Origin: Tychonema sp. LEGE 06208
Lineage (GTDB): Bacteria > Cyanobacteriota > Cyanobacteriia > Cyanobacteriales > Microcoleaceae
Length of the DNA stretch: 64,000 nt
Direction: 5' to 3'
Assembly: GCF_015207505.1 (NCBI RefSeq)
Contig: NZ_JADEWT010000016.1
Location: 17,549-81,548, forward strand
Below the pieces are notes generated by a model. The model saw nothing but the letters and a program-made list of their open reading frames with translations, was not told where the DNA came from and did no database searches. This document shows positions 17,705 to 26,729 of this stretch, one piece after another. Position 1 is the stretch's first letter, and each line of letters opens with the position of its first letter. A program made the position numbers and the translations under genes.

Positions 17705-17903
17705 AACATTTTTTTGTAACATTTTTATTTTTAGCAAAACAGCTTTTAGCTCAATCTTTATCCACAGCTCACGACAAACTAACAACCAAAACAGCAGGTA
17801 TATTAACACGCAGCTTGTTTATTTAAGACAACCCAAATTGTTTTGCAAATCAGATTGATGTCTTGACAAACCTCTGTCTTTCATGGGAGAGGATTCTTGA
17901 TTC

Positions 17904-18046
17904 ATATCAAATCCTATCTTCATCGGAATAGTAAATTCACTGTTGACTGTTGATTGTTGACTGTTAACTGTTAACTGTTGACTGTTGACTGTTGACTGTT
18001 GACTGTTAACTCGATTTTATTATTCCGATGCAACCGGAAACAATAT
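17904..18046. mobile_element. ATATC..CATCGGAAT element, copy B, with heptamers inside
   Basis: Left end atatcaaatcctatcttcat plus cggaata; right end tattccgatgcaaccggaaa plus caatatt. Between them are ctgttga/ctgttaa heptamers (17939-18010). Same arrangement as copy A at 11957-12079. Confidence 0.7.
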
Positions 18047-18107
18047 TACTTGCAAGCAAGCATCTTGACTGGGAATGAAAATTTAATCACTTAAGCGATT
18101 TCTCGTT

Positions 18108-18215
18108 ATATCGTTTCCGCTTGCATCGTCAGGTGATTTAACCTTATTAGTACGCAGAGTACACAGAGTCCGAGAATATATATCTGAATCATTCCGATGC
18201 TACCGGATTTGATAT
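18108..18215. mobile_element. ATATC..CATCGGAAT element, copy C, without heptamers
   Basis: Left end atatcgtttccgcttgcatc; right end attccgatgctaccggattt plus gatat. The interior (gatttaacc..cagagtacacagag) matches copy D at 54793 in reverse orientation. The right end touches the stop codon of the Hsp70-like gene (18215-18217). Confidence 0.65.
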
Positions 18216-20032
18216 TACCCATCGCTCGGTGTGTCAACATCCCAAACAATGGTGAGCGGTTCTAAAAATTTTTGCTGGCTGAATCCGGCGAGTTTTCCTA
18301 AATATTCGCGCACAAGCCTAGCGTGCTCGATATTCAAGCGATAACCCCGCGAGACATCCTCAAAGAAAAGCGGCTCAGCCAAAATTGCTTGCCAATCAGG
18401 ATTTTGCCTCGACTCCTGGGCTAGCAACATGAAATCTTGCTCCTCCGGCAAAAGTCCCGCCGGCAATTTTCCAGCCAAAATCTCCAAAATCCGAGGCCTG
18501 CAGGTGCGGGTATTCACGCCTTGGCGTTCCAACAACTGCAAAATTTCCTCAAAACTCTGAGTTTGGGCACCCAAAACCTGCATTAATTCCCACAGCAGAA
18601 AAAAGTCGCTGTACTGCTGCGGCACATCCAAAATTTGAGGATAAAGAGCCAAACTCGCCAACCCGCAGGCAACTAAACCAATTTTTTCTGAATAGTTTGT
18701 GCTTGGCAATACAGAATCAACAGCCGAATTGTGTGACTCAGAAATATTGCGATCGCCCTCAAATTCCCTGTCTAGCCTGTCTTGAACGACGATCGCATTG
18801 GGCAGCTTCTGTCGCAACCAACGGGCGATCGCAGGCCAAGCGCCCATACCTCCAGTACAAATCGCGCGATCGATCCCCGCCGGCGACATTCCCGCGCGGC
18901 TGAGCAAAGCATTTAATTCGCGGTTCAACTGCTGCACAAAAGGCACTAAAACCAGACTTTCCAAATCTCTGCGCTTCACATCCCAATGCTGCTGGCCAAT
19001 ATTCAAAACAAAACTTTCTTGATGTTGCAAAATAACTTTCAAATGCCTTGCCGCTGCCAACAATTGCAGCCCAAAAGCAGAACCTTGCAACCGCTGCTGC
19101 AATTGATAGCGACTAGGCAAATCGGGATGCCCCGGACGCGGCAAATCGACCGACATTCCCCAAGTTTCATTTTTCGCCAACAACTGACAGACAATATCCT
19201 GATCGAAAGCATCGCCAGCAACATCAAAACTTTGGCAAGTAAAATCAGCACGAGTTAAACTTTCAAGATTGGAGGGCAAATCAACTAAAGCTAATTCCAC
19301 CGTTGTCGCCCCCGCATTCAGAATCAAAGTTCCCCCGCTAAAAGCCCCATCATTCACAGTTAGCGGTACAGCTTCTGCGACTTTGCCACTAATAGAATCG
19401 AGCGCCAAAGATTGCACTTTTGTGGAATTTTTGATAGGAGTTACAACAGCAATTAAAGTGGCGATCGCATCTGGCACCACAAAAATTTGCGAAGCCGAAG
19501 CCACCAAACCTGCGCCCAAAACAGCCTCCCGCAGGTTAAACCGATAAGCATCCGACCAACCCGCCGGAGTCCCCAAAATTACACCCTGCAAGTCTGAGAG
19601 TGCCGCATCCAGAGTTTCAGCAGTCAGTCCCGAAGCTTTACAAACTTCCCCCGATCCCCCAACTTTTTGCCCTCGGCGGGGATTCAAAGTAGCCAGCAGC
19701 GCCCGTACACCTTGCACCGGTATGGCGACCGACAAAGCCCCGCCATAGCACTGCAACAGCGGTTCGTACATCCCAGCAGCTTCTCGCTGATAAGGAATGG
19801 TCACTTTTAAAGGCAATTTAAAATTTTGCAGCAAAAATTCTTCCCCTGGCCAAGCCACCTGCGGGTCTGCATTGCTTGGGACTGTTTCCTCCACCGCCAC
19901 AACCGAGGGAATCCGAAAGGTAGCCGAGGCTTCCGGGGCCTGCGGTGTTTCCCAGTAAATCGGGTACAACTTGCCGCTGGTGCGATCGAGCAAAGCAGCC
20001 GACAGTCCGCCCGATGCCAAATCAATGCCCAA
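18215..20032 (-). CDS. Hsp70/DnaK-like ATPase-domain protein without a good start codon
   Basis: The protein carries an actin/Hsp70-type ATPase fold: GIDLASGGLSAALLD (phosphate 1) at the start, SGGTLILNAGATTVELALVD (phosphate 2), DQDIVCQLLA, and ICTGGMGAWPAIARWLRQ (adenosine loop). There is no DnaK substrate-binding domain. The only usable start near the fold is TTG at 20032, which would cut off the first strand residues NSRWYL. The frame stays open upstream without ATG, GTG or TTG as far as the A10 run at 20187-20196 inside the end of the upstream gene, so it may normally be made as a -1 frameshift fusion to that product. Function unknown; related cyanobacterial proteins are annotated only as Hsp70 family. 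Confidence 0.75.
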   Translation of the reverse strand: MGIDLASGGLSAALLDRTSGKLYPIYWETPQAPEASATFRIPSVVAVEETVPSNADPQVAWPGEEFLLQNFKLPLKVTIPYQREAAGMYEPLLQCYGGALSVAIPVQGVRALLATLNPRRGQKVGGSGEVCKASGLTAETLDAALSDLQGVILGTPAGWSDAYRFNLREAVLGAGLVASASQIFVVPDAIATLIAVVTPIKNSTKVQSLALDSISGKVAEAVPLTVNDGAFSGGTLILNAGATTVELALVDLPSNLESLTRADFTCQSFDVAGDAFDQDIVCQLLAKNETWGMSVDLPRPGHPDLPSRYQLQQRLQGSAFGLQLLAAARHLKVILQHQESFVLNIGQQHWDVKRRDLESLVLVPFVQQLNRELNALLSRAGMSPAGIDRAICTGGMGAWPAIARWLRQKLPNAIVVQDRLDREFEGDRNISESHNSAVDSVLPSTNYSEKIGLVACGLASLALYPQILDVPQQYSDFFLLWELMQVLGAQTQSFEEILQLLERQGVNTRTCRPRILEILAGKLPAGLLPEEQDFMLLAQESRQNPDWQAILAEPLFFEDVSRGYRLNIEHARLVREYLGKLAGFSQQKFLEPLTIVWDVDTPSDG

Positions 20033-20181
20033 ATACCAGCGAGAATTCCGGCGTTTTGGAGATTGAGAGGAGGAAGGGGCGATCTCGCTGGGAACAAAAT
20101 CTGCTGGCGACTCTTGCTGCTGCGCGCTTTCCCTAGGCTCGGTTTTCGCCTCAACAGCTTTTGTTTTATTCTCTGTGGGAA

Positions 20182-22404
20182 TTAGGTTTTTTTTTTACTT
20201 TCTGCTGGAGTCGATCGCAATTCATCAGTTTCTGCAATTTCTCGATCGGTTTGAGTCAAACTAGCCAAAATGTCGTCTAGCGTCAACTTTGACTCATCTT
20301 CCTCAACAAACAAATCATCCTCAAGTTCGTCTTCCACAACAAACGGTTCATCTTCAGATGAGAGTTCCAACACATCGGAGAACAAATCCTCCAGCGTGCC
20401 GAATTCTTCCTCTAGGGTTTCGGGAAAGGGATTTTCTGCACCGTCGTCGGAGGAATTCGCCAAATTAAAGCTGCTAACCGCACTTGAATTCGATCGCCCT
20501 TGGGCCGTATTTTCCAATCCCTCCAGATTGTAGAGGTCTGTCTCCAACAATTCCAGAGTATTGTTATCCAAATTTAGAGCTCGATCGAGGTCATCTTCTA
20601 ATGCTTCAACCGGCAGCAAATCCTCATCCGGCGAAGCTTGGATGTAGTCATCATCTAATAGCTGCGAAGATGCGTCGGACTCGCCCGTGCGAACATCACG
20701 AGCACTGGGGAGGCGCGCGGCACTGGGTTGCTTCGGGCTAGTTTCAGGAGTCGCGCTCAAAGTCGGCGGCTGTGGTAATGTTGCAGTGTCGGAACTATCG
20801 CCTAGGTTTTTAGCCGTTGCTCGATTTGGTCGATCGTCCGAATCAAGTTGCGGCGCGATCGAACTTTTGGCTGGCGGTTCTGAAACTTGAGGTACTGTTG
20901 CAACTTGCAGTTCAAATAAATCTTCACTATCTAAAGTTAGATCCTCGATCGAATCACCGATTACAAAGTCTGAAGTTTCACCCAAATAATCTTCCAGCGA
21001 TTCGCCTTCATCCAGCAGATTTACAAACAAATCTTCCGCATCATTCAAGAGTTCGGCAGTTTCCTCGCCTGCTTTTTGAGATATTACCGCTTTATTGGTC
21101 GCAGCACTTTCAGTATTTTCTATAGTAAACTCTTCGAGTTCTAATTTTAATTCTGCGACTTCTTTTTCCGCAAACAAACTTGCGTACAAATCTTCAACAT
21201 CTTCGCCATTTTCTGCTAACATATCTTCCGACTCAGCGCCGGACAACAGAGTTACAGATGCTGATTCTTCTTCTGGTGCAGAACCGAACAAATTATCTTC
21301 CCAATCCGAGAGAGAGAGAGGAGTTTCAATAGGATCGCGATCGTGCCTCACCTGTCCGAATTGCTGAGAAATTTCTGTACCGGCGTAGGGAAATCTGTCT
21401 TGTTCTGGCAGTTCGCCGCTCAGATTTTCACGGGTGGCAGGGGCATCCGGTTCGATCGCCCGATTTGAGATAGCGGGAGCCGCACCAGAGCTGTCTGTGG
21501 CTCTTGGGGCTGCCGTTTCGAGGTTTTCCACAGATATCGGCTGCTGAACGTAGGAAGACGCTTCTCGTCCCAACTGTGTCGCCAAGTGGTTAACAAAAGC
21601 CGCGAACATTGCCTCGCTCTGCTGGCTCAAACCGTACATATTTTCGAGTCCTTGTCCCAAGGAAGCTTGATAGCTTTGCAAATTTGTTTCCAAACCCTCG
21701 AAGGCCATATTCATCGTCGAATCTAGCCTCATCAGCAGGCTGTCGGCACGAGCTTGGAAATTTTGCATTTGCTCCAACCTCTGACCCGGTGTCAGCAGCG
21801 GGAGTTCTTCTGAAGTTTGTGGGTTTAAAGCCGATTGTTCGGATTGTGCTGCACTACTTGGCAAAAACTGATTTTCTAGGGTAGCGAAAATTTGGGACAA
21901 ATCGCGATCCAAGGTTTCTGTCAAGCGGCTCCTGAGCACCTGCAAGAATTCAGAAATGATTTGCTGTTGGTTAGCTTGTTGCTGAGCTAGGGATTGTTGC
22001 TGCTGCCGTTGTGCTTCTAGCTGTTTGATTTCTTGAATTAGAGCTTGCTGCTCTTGTCGCAGAGCTTCTATGTCTTCTTGCAGCGGCCCCGTCAGGCTCG
22101 AACGCAGGTTGCTAATTTCTCCGGTGACGGCAAGCATAATTTGCTCTGCTGCTGAGGGAATCGCGGGCGGCATCGGCAATTTTGGCACTGGAACCGGTAC
22201 CGGGCGGACGTTTGGGGCCGGCGGCCTGTTGGGAATTGCTAGCTTTGAGTCTTGGGAAAACAGGTAAGCGCGAACTCGCTCTAACAGTTGGCGCTGGTGG
22301 ACAGTATCAAGAGAACCCGTCCAAGGCAAGCGGGGGGCGGGCTTGCTGAGTACCTCGTCAATCTCAGCAATTAGTGCTTGAATTTTGTACTTCTGAGAAT
22401 TCAA
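20182..22404 (-). CDS. acidic coiled-coil protein of unknown function, upstream partner of the Hsp70-like ORF
   Basis: A 740-residue protein I do not recognise. Residues 1-50 form a helical start (KIQALIAEIDEVLSK). Residues 58-85 are Pro/Val rich. About 85-175 is a Gln/Glu coiled coil (LRQEQQALIQEIKQLEAQ). About 210-290 is helical. From about 380 to the end it is very acidic and low in complexity (VEDELEDDLFVEEDE). The start is TTG at 22404 with GAGG nine bases upstream; no ATG lies near. The tail SKKKT is coded by an A10 run, where a -1 shift joins it to the Hsp70-like ATPase. The two probably work together, perhaps as one polypeptide of about 1400 residues. No signal peptide or membrane segment is seen. 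Confidence 0.7.
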   Translation of the reverse strand: MNSQKYKIQALIAEIDEVLSKPAPRLPWTGSLDTVHQRQLLERVRAYLFSQDSKLAIPNRPPAPNVRPVPVPVPKLPMPPAIPSAAEQIMLAVTGEISNLRSSLTGPLQEDIEALRQEQQALIQEIKQLEAQRQQQQSLAQQQANQQQIISEFLQVLRSRLTETLDRDLSQIFATLENQFLPSSAAQSEQSALNPQTSEELPLLTPGQRLEQMQNFQARADSLLMRLDSTMNMAFEGLETNLQSYQASLGQGLENMYGLSQQSEAMFAAFVNHLATQLGREASSYVQQPISVENLETAAPRATDSSGAAPAISNRAIEPDAPATRENLSGELPEQDRFPYAGTEISQQFGQVRHDRDPIETPLSLSDWEDNLFGSAPEEESASVTLLSGAESEDMLAENGEDVEDLYASLFAEKEVAELKLELEEFTIENTESAATNKAVISQKAGEETAELLNDAEDLFVNLLDEGESLEDYLGETSDFVIGDSIEDLTLDSEDLFELQVATVPQVSEPPAKSSIAPQLDSDDRPNRATAKNLGDSSDTATLPQPPTLSATPETSPKQPSAARLPSARDVRTGESDASSQLLDDDYIQASPDEDLLPVEALEDDLDRALNLDNNTLELLETDLYNLEGLENTAQGRSNSSAVSSFNLANSSDDGAENPFPETLEEEFGTLEDLFSDVLELSSEDEPFVVEDELEDDLFVEEDESKLTLDDILASLTQTDREIAETDELRSTPAESKKKT
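20187..20196 (-). other. A10 run: candidate -1 frameshift or slippage site
   Basis: On the minus strand the end of the 740-residue gene reads AGT followed by ten A, then CCTAA. The zero frame ends at TAA 20182-20184. One base back, at the slippery A-AAA-AAA, the frame continues KKNLIPTENKTKAVEAK and onward without a stop through the whole Hsp70-like ORF. This could be programmed frameshifting, RNA-polymerase slippage, or a fixed or sequencing indel. Confidence 0.6.
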
Positions 22405-23673
22405 GGGCGGAACCTCTGGGAATGCGGCTTGGCAGAAATTTTGTTGAAAAAAGAGTGAAGTCAGGCGGCAGCTATACCAATAGATAGAATAATCTGAATG
22501 CGAGCCTGTAAATAATCGACTAATATTTTATGACAACTTGGAATTAACCTTTTGCTTTTGCCTTCGGATGACTTCTATTACCCATCATAGGTTAGCTGGT
22601 ACTTCCGCATCAAATGCTGGCTTCTATCAACTGCAAATGTTCTCAAATTCTGTGGCTGCTTTCCGTTTTTGCCGATCGACTGCAGGGACGATCCCGGAAG
22701 AGGGATAGCTGGGCTTGATGAAATGCAGGCTGGCACCGGCCCGGGGCTGTGGCGTGCCGCACCGGCTGGCCATTCTATCTCGCTCTTTCACCGAAAGCAG
22801 AACAGTTCGCGCGTCGCAGTTCAAAAACCCGGTTTCTCGATCGCCCGTCTCTGGCTCGCGGGCCGCGATCGTCTCAAAAACCGGGTTGAGAAGGCCTTAC
22901 TCCGACAGAAAAAACCTCAAACAATTGGCGATCGGTAACAGCCCCATTAATTACAAAAAGACTCTTGAAGCTGGTTAGGCCCTGGGGCTATTTGCAAGTG
23001 TAATTAATTCTGCCCGCCCTACTTACCGTTTCAAAAAAACAATGCAACTGTATGTCCCTAACCCAAACTCATATCCAGTAACTCATTCCCAATGCTTCAA
23101 TTCTTTAATCTTCAATCGAAAATTGTAGGATTTAGGTGCCCCAAATTCGGCTTTATCCGGCTACAGTTGATGGTAACAACCTCCGATGATAGCTTTTGAT
23201 CTGTATTCGTGGTTAGAAAGATTAATGGTATCATTAGACTCCCAGCGGTTGCGGTCGATTTGGTCGCTGTATACCCGGTGTGCCCGCTTGTGGTGTTTCT
23301 CCGTGCCGATCGACTGCTGGGCCGGCTGACCACAAATCTCTCAACAGTGTTAAGCTTGTTTTCGTCAAGTGCTGGTCTTCGTTAACTCGATCGGCACAAG
23401 CAGCTTGCCACGCTGCTTAAATTTTGTTAATAAAATTTGCTTTGCGGTATATATCTAAAAAATCATGGTATATTCTTTAGTTTCTAGCTCGCCATCAGAA
23501 CTTGAAGGTATTAATTTCCATATTCGACCGATAGACCGCCTAACTTGAGAGGTAAAATTGCCGATTTGAGATAGTTGTTTCTCAAATTTTGAATTTCCCA
23601 TCGAATGACTCGGCTGCCAACTATTTCTAACTGCCCAGCGCAGCTCAAGCGCGTAAATTAAAATAATGGCCTC
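22405..23673. other. 1.27-kb intergenic region, no convincing gene
   Basis: The middle is unusually GC-rich for a spacer (22670-22890). It contains an AACCCGGTTT..AAACCGGGTT inverted pair (about 22828 and 22876) and a TTAATTACA..TGTAATTAA pair (about 22952 and 23000). Short open frames exist but show no domain, ribosome site or conserved start. The last 100 bp are the presumed promoter of the Crp-family gene. Confidence 0.55.
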
Positions 23674-24387
23674 ATGGAAGACCGCTTTAACACCCGAGAT
23701 CCGCAGTCTAATATAAATCAATTGATTGTTTCTACTCCTTTTTTTGTAGGTTTACCCGACCCTGTAATTGAAAGAGCAACTGTCCACATCGTTACCCGGA
23801 GTCATCCGTCAAATCAAGTGATTTTGCTGGAAAATGACTGGGGAACATCAGTGTATTTTATATTAGATGGTTGGGTAAAAATTCGCACCTACAACCTAGA
23901 CGGAAAAGAAGTAACACTGAATATTTTAGGGAAAGGAGAATTGTTTGGAGAAATGGCAGCGATCGAAGAAACACCGCGATCGACAGATGTCATCACCCTA
24001 GCCCCGACACTGATCGGGAATATGCCAGCTCAGGATTTTGTGCAACTGATTCATACCGAGCCGCTAGCGGGCATTCGGCTAGCTCAACTGATGGCTCGCC
24101 GCCTGCGGCAAGTCAACCGCCGCCTGCGTTTGCGAGAGTCGGACAGTACCTCGCGAGTAGCAGATATTCTGTTATTTTTGGCAGAGGGGCAAGGCAAAAA
24201 AATCCTGGAAACAGGAGGCACAGAAATTCCCAACCTCCCACACAGAGAATTGAGCAGCCTCAGCGGGCTGGCTCGGGAAACAGTAACGCGAGTGCTCAGC
24301 AAGCTGGAAAAAAAAGGAACAATTCAGCGCGAACGTGACGTTTTGTGCATTCCCGACCTACAGGCCTTGGAGCGTCTGTTAATGTAG
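23674..24387 (+). CDS. Crp/Fnr-family transcription regulator, SyCRP1-like
   Basis: A 237-residue DNA-binding regulator. The cyclic-nucleotide domain (about 20-140) has GELFGEMAAIEETPRSTDV: the Gly-Glu and Arg-Ser contacts used for cAMP are present, so effector binding is plausible. A dimer helix follows (LAQLMARRLRQVNRRLRLRE), then a winged helix-turn-helix with PHRELSSLSGLARETVTRVL as recognition region and KGTIQRERDVLCIPD as wing. There is no Fnr-type Cys cluster. It closely resembles SyCRP1 of Synechocystis, the cAMP receptor linked to motility, as I recall that sequence. A universal stress protein gene follows 89 bp downstream on the same strand. Confidence 0.85.
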   Translation: MEDRFNTRDPQSNINQLIVSTPFFVGLPDPVIERATVHIVTRSHPSNQVILLENDWGTSVYFILDGWVKIRTYNLDGKEVTLNILGKGELFGEMAAIEETPRSTDVITLAPTLIGNMPAQDFVQLIHTEPLAGIRLAQLMARRLRQVNRRLRLRESDSTSRVADILLFLAEGQGKKILETGGTEIPNLPHRELSSLSGLARETVTRVLSKLEKKGTIQRERDVLCIPDLQALERLLM

Positions 24388-24476
24388 AAGTATCAGAGAC
24401 TGCTAATTAGAATCTAATTAAAAAGCACTCTCTGTTAATTAACTGATATTGATGATTTCCCGCCGGAGGTAAAGCT

Positions 24477-24974
24477 GTGAGTTTTAAGAAAATTTTCGCC
24501 GCCGTTGATGATTCTGAACTGGGCCAGCGCGTCTTCAGTCAAGCTCTAGAATTAGCTGTGGGCGATCGATCTCAGATGATGCTATTTCACTGCGTTACTG
24601 TCAACACCCTAGGCGAGGTGGCAGTACCAATTCCAGTAGATTTGGGCATGAATGTCGAGTTAATGGATCGAGCTTATCAAGCTCAACGTTTGCGACAGGA
24701 AAGTGAGATCGAAAAGACTTCGGGCTTGCTAAAAAATTACTGCGACGCTGCCACAAAACAAGGATTGCAAGTGGAATTTGACTGCAAAATGGATGGAGAT
24801 GCAGGGCATTCTGTCTGTGAAGCGGCCGAAAATTGGGGCGCAGATTTAATAGTAGTGGGGAGGCGCGGCCGCACGGGCTTCACAGAAGCTTTCCTCGGCA
24901 GTGTCAGCAATTATGTGGTTCACCACGCATCTTGTTCGGTTTTTGTAATTCAGGACGCTCAACCCGAAAAATGA
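24477..24974 (+). CDS. universal stress protein (UspA family)
   Basis: A 165-residue single-domain Usp. It starts KKIFAAVDDSE with the usual Asp after the first strand and ends with the nucleotide motif GRRGRTGFTEAFLGSVSNYV (G-2x-G-9x-G-S), so it is the ATP-binding type. The start is GTG 24477 with GGAGGT six bases upstream; no better ATG is available. It follows the Crp-family gene by 89 bp and may be cotranscribed. The cellular role is stress adaptation, with no specific target known. Confidence 0.88.
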   Translation: MSFKKIFAAVDDSELGQRVFSQALELAVGDRSQMMLFHCVTVNTLGEVAVPIPVDLGMNVELMDRAYQAQRLRQESEIEKTSGLLKNYCDAATKQGLQVEFDCKMDGDAGHSVCEAAENWGADLIVVGRRGRTGFTEAFLGSVSNYVVHHASCSVFVIQDAQPEK

Positions 24975-25279
24975 TACTGCCCCAAAGTTGGGCGGATAAA
25001 ATTAATCTAAAATAAGACTGGCGCAGGCATCTAAACCCGGTTTCTCCTAAAATCAAAAATTCCAAATAGAGTTGAATTGCAAAAATCGGAAAATACCCTG
25101 AAATTATCTGCTATAGGGTGTGTTCCATCTGCCCGATATCTGCGGTTTCTGGATCGAAGACTTGTGCAACTCAAGTCTAATCAAAAATCAAAAACCAACA
25201 ACCGGGAATCAAAAACCGGGAATCAGCCAGCGCCAAGTCCCTGAAAATCTAAAATCTAAAATCTAAAATCTAAAATCGG
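24975..25279. repeat. spacer with AAACCCGGTTTCT motif and ctaaaat heptamers
   Basis: A 305-bp gap. It holds one AAACCCGGTTTCT motif (about 25036), repeated ccgggaatcaaaaa units (25199-25225) and four tandem 7-bp ctaaaat units (25247-25276) running up to the start of the next gene. Confidence 0.75.
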
Positions 25280-26035
25280 ATGAGTGATTTTTTGTCAGCA
25301 GATGCCGCGTCTAATTCGAGCAGTTCACCCAGTACCAATAACGATCCCCAAACTGCAGATATTTCAAATTTGGCGGGCGATCGCCCAAATCCAGATACGG
25401 GGACGCGCGCTGGCCCGGAAGCGCCTTTGAGGCTCGTAGAAACCGCATTTTTGGCAAGTACGGCTAGCTTGATTTGGCTGGTAAATTATTACTTTCCGCT
25501 GGGGCCTTTGCTGCGGGTTTTTTTCCCCCTCCCCATCGCCTTGGTTTACCTGCGCTGGGGCAACCGAGCCGCTTGGATGTCAGCTTTGGTATCGGGTTTG
25601 CTGCTTTCGGTACTCATGGGCCCGACGCGAAGCATTTTATACGTGATTCCTTTTGGAATTATGGGAGTGGCGCTGGGAGGACTTTGGAGGCGCAAAGCTA
25701 GTTGGTCTTTATCTATTATTGTGGGTGCGCTAATTGGTACTGTCGGCTTCTTTTTTCGGTTTTGGCTGCTGTCAGCTTTGGTGGGCCAAGATCTCTGGGT
25801 TTACATCACTGTGCAGGTAACAGAGATGGTGGAATGGGCGTTTGTGAAGCTGGGCTGGCTGATGGTGCCGAGTTTGGACGCAATTGGGGCGATCGCCGCC
25901 GGGATGATTTTGGTTAACAATATTGTTTATTTATTTGTCGTACATTTAGTAGCTTTGTTGTTGCTCGATCGTTTGGGAAATCCGATTCCGCGGCCGCCGC
26001 GTTGGGTGCAGGTTTTAATTGATTATGAAGAGTAA
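25280..26035 (+). CDS. DUF2232 family integral membrane protein
   Basis: A 251-residue multi-pass membrane protein. Residues 1-50 are polar and low in complexity (Ser/Asn/Pro rich) and probably cytosolic. About six hydrophobic segments follow: LVETAFLASTASLIWLVNYY, LRVFFPLPIALVYL, AWMSALVSGLLLSVLMG, ILYVIPFGIMGVALGGLW, SIIVGALIGTVGFFF and the C-terminal pair ending VVHLVALLLLDRLG. The pattern and the final PRPPRWVQVLIDYEE fit the DUF2232/YybS-like group common in cyanobacteria. Its biochemical role is unknown; fold similarity to ECF-transporter S components has been proposed for the family. Heptamer arrays flank it on both sides. Confidence 0.75.
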   Translation: MSDFLSADAASNSSSSPSTNNDPQTADISNLAGDRPNPDTGTRAGPEAPLRLVETAFLASTASLIWLVNYYFPLGPLLRVFFPLPIALVYLRWGNRAAWMSALVSGLLLSVLMGPTRSILYVIPFGIMGVALGGLWRRKASWSLSIIVGALIGTVGFFFRFWLLSALVGQDLWVYITVQVTEMVEWAFVKLGWLMVPSLDAIGAIAAGMILVNNIVYLFVVHLVALLLLDRLGNPIPRPPRWVQVLIDYEE

Positions 26036-26044
26036 TACGAGGGA

Positions 26045-26231
26045 AGAAGTCATTAGTCATTAGTCATTAGTCATTAGTCATTAGTTATTAGTTATTGGTT
26101 ATTGGTTATTGGTTATTGGTTATTGGTTATTGGTTATTGGTTATTGGTTATTGGTTATTGGTTATTGGTTATTGGTTATTGGTTATTGGTTATTGGTTAT
26201 TAGTCATTAGTTATTAGTCATTAGCCATTAG
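26045..26231. repeat. heptamer tandem array (AGTCATT then TATTGGT)
   Basis: Units change from agtcatt to ttattgg and back to ttagtca along 187 bp while the 7-bp period is kept throughout. Confidence 0.92.
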
Positions 26232-26520
26232 TGCTGTCGCCTCCGAGCTTTCCGTACAACGTCATCAGGAAGAAGGAAGAATGAAGAAAGATTTTGTAAC
26301 TGATTTCACGGGTGTTAGGAAGTTGGGCAACGGATTATGTAGCGGATTTAAAGGATGTAACGGATTGATGTTGAGGGAAGAGGGAAGTTCGGCAAACGAA
26401 CAATGTACGGGATTTAACGGATTTAATGGAGGTATTTTGAGGGAAGAAGTCAGAATTCAAAAGCAAATCAGAACGGAAGAAGAAAGATTAATTCCCGACC
26501 ACCAATTCCCCATTACCCAT

Positions 26521-26729
26521 TACCTATGACTAATAACTAATAACTAATAACCAGAACCAAGAACCAATAACTAATAAGAATGACCAATAACTAATAACTA
26601 ATAACTAATAACTCACAACTCACAACTCACAACTCACAACTAACAACTAATAAGAATAACCAATAACCAATAACTAATAACTAATAACTAATAACTAATA
26701 ACCAACAACTAATAACTAATAACTAATTT
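26521..26729. repeat. heptamer tandem array (CTAATAA / AACTCAC) touching cobT start
   Basis: Units ctaataa, ccaataa, ctcacaa and variants fill 209 bp and run to the ATG of cobT with no spacer, so no normal Shine-Dalgarno is seen for that gene. Confidence 0.9.

Noticed and set aside
22627..22978. Several short frames on both strands in a GC-rich spacer
   Set aside because: Mutually overlapping, no domain, partly made of the AAACCCGGTTT inverted repeat.
23455..23721. 88-codon minus-strand frame overlapping the Crp-family start
   Set aside because: Overlaps a solid gene start and shows no domain.
26281..26529. 82-codon frame with repeated GFNGFNG and LREE segments
   Set aside because: Low complexity, made of small repeats (ggatttaacgg, gagggaagaag) between two heptamer arrays; no family resemblance.
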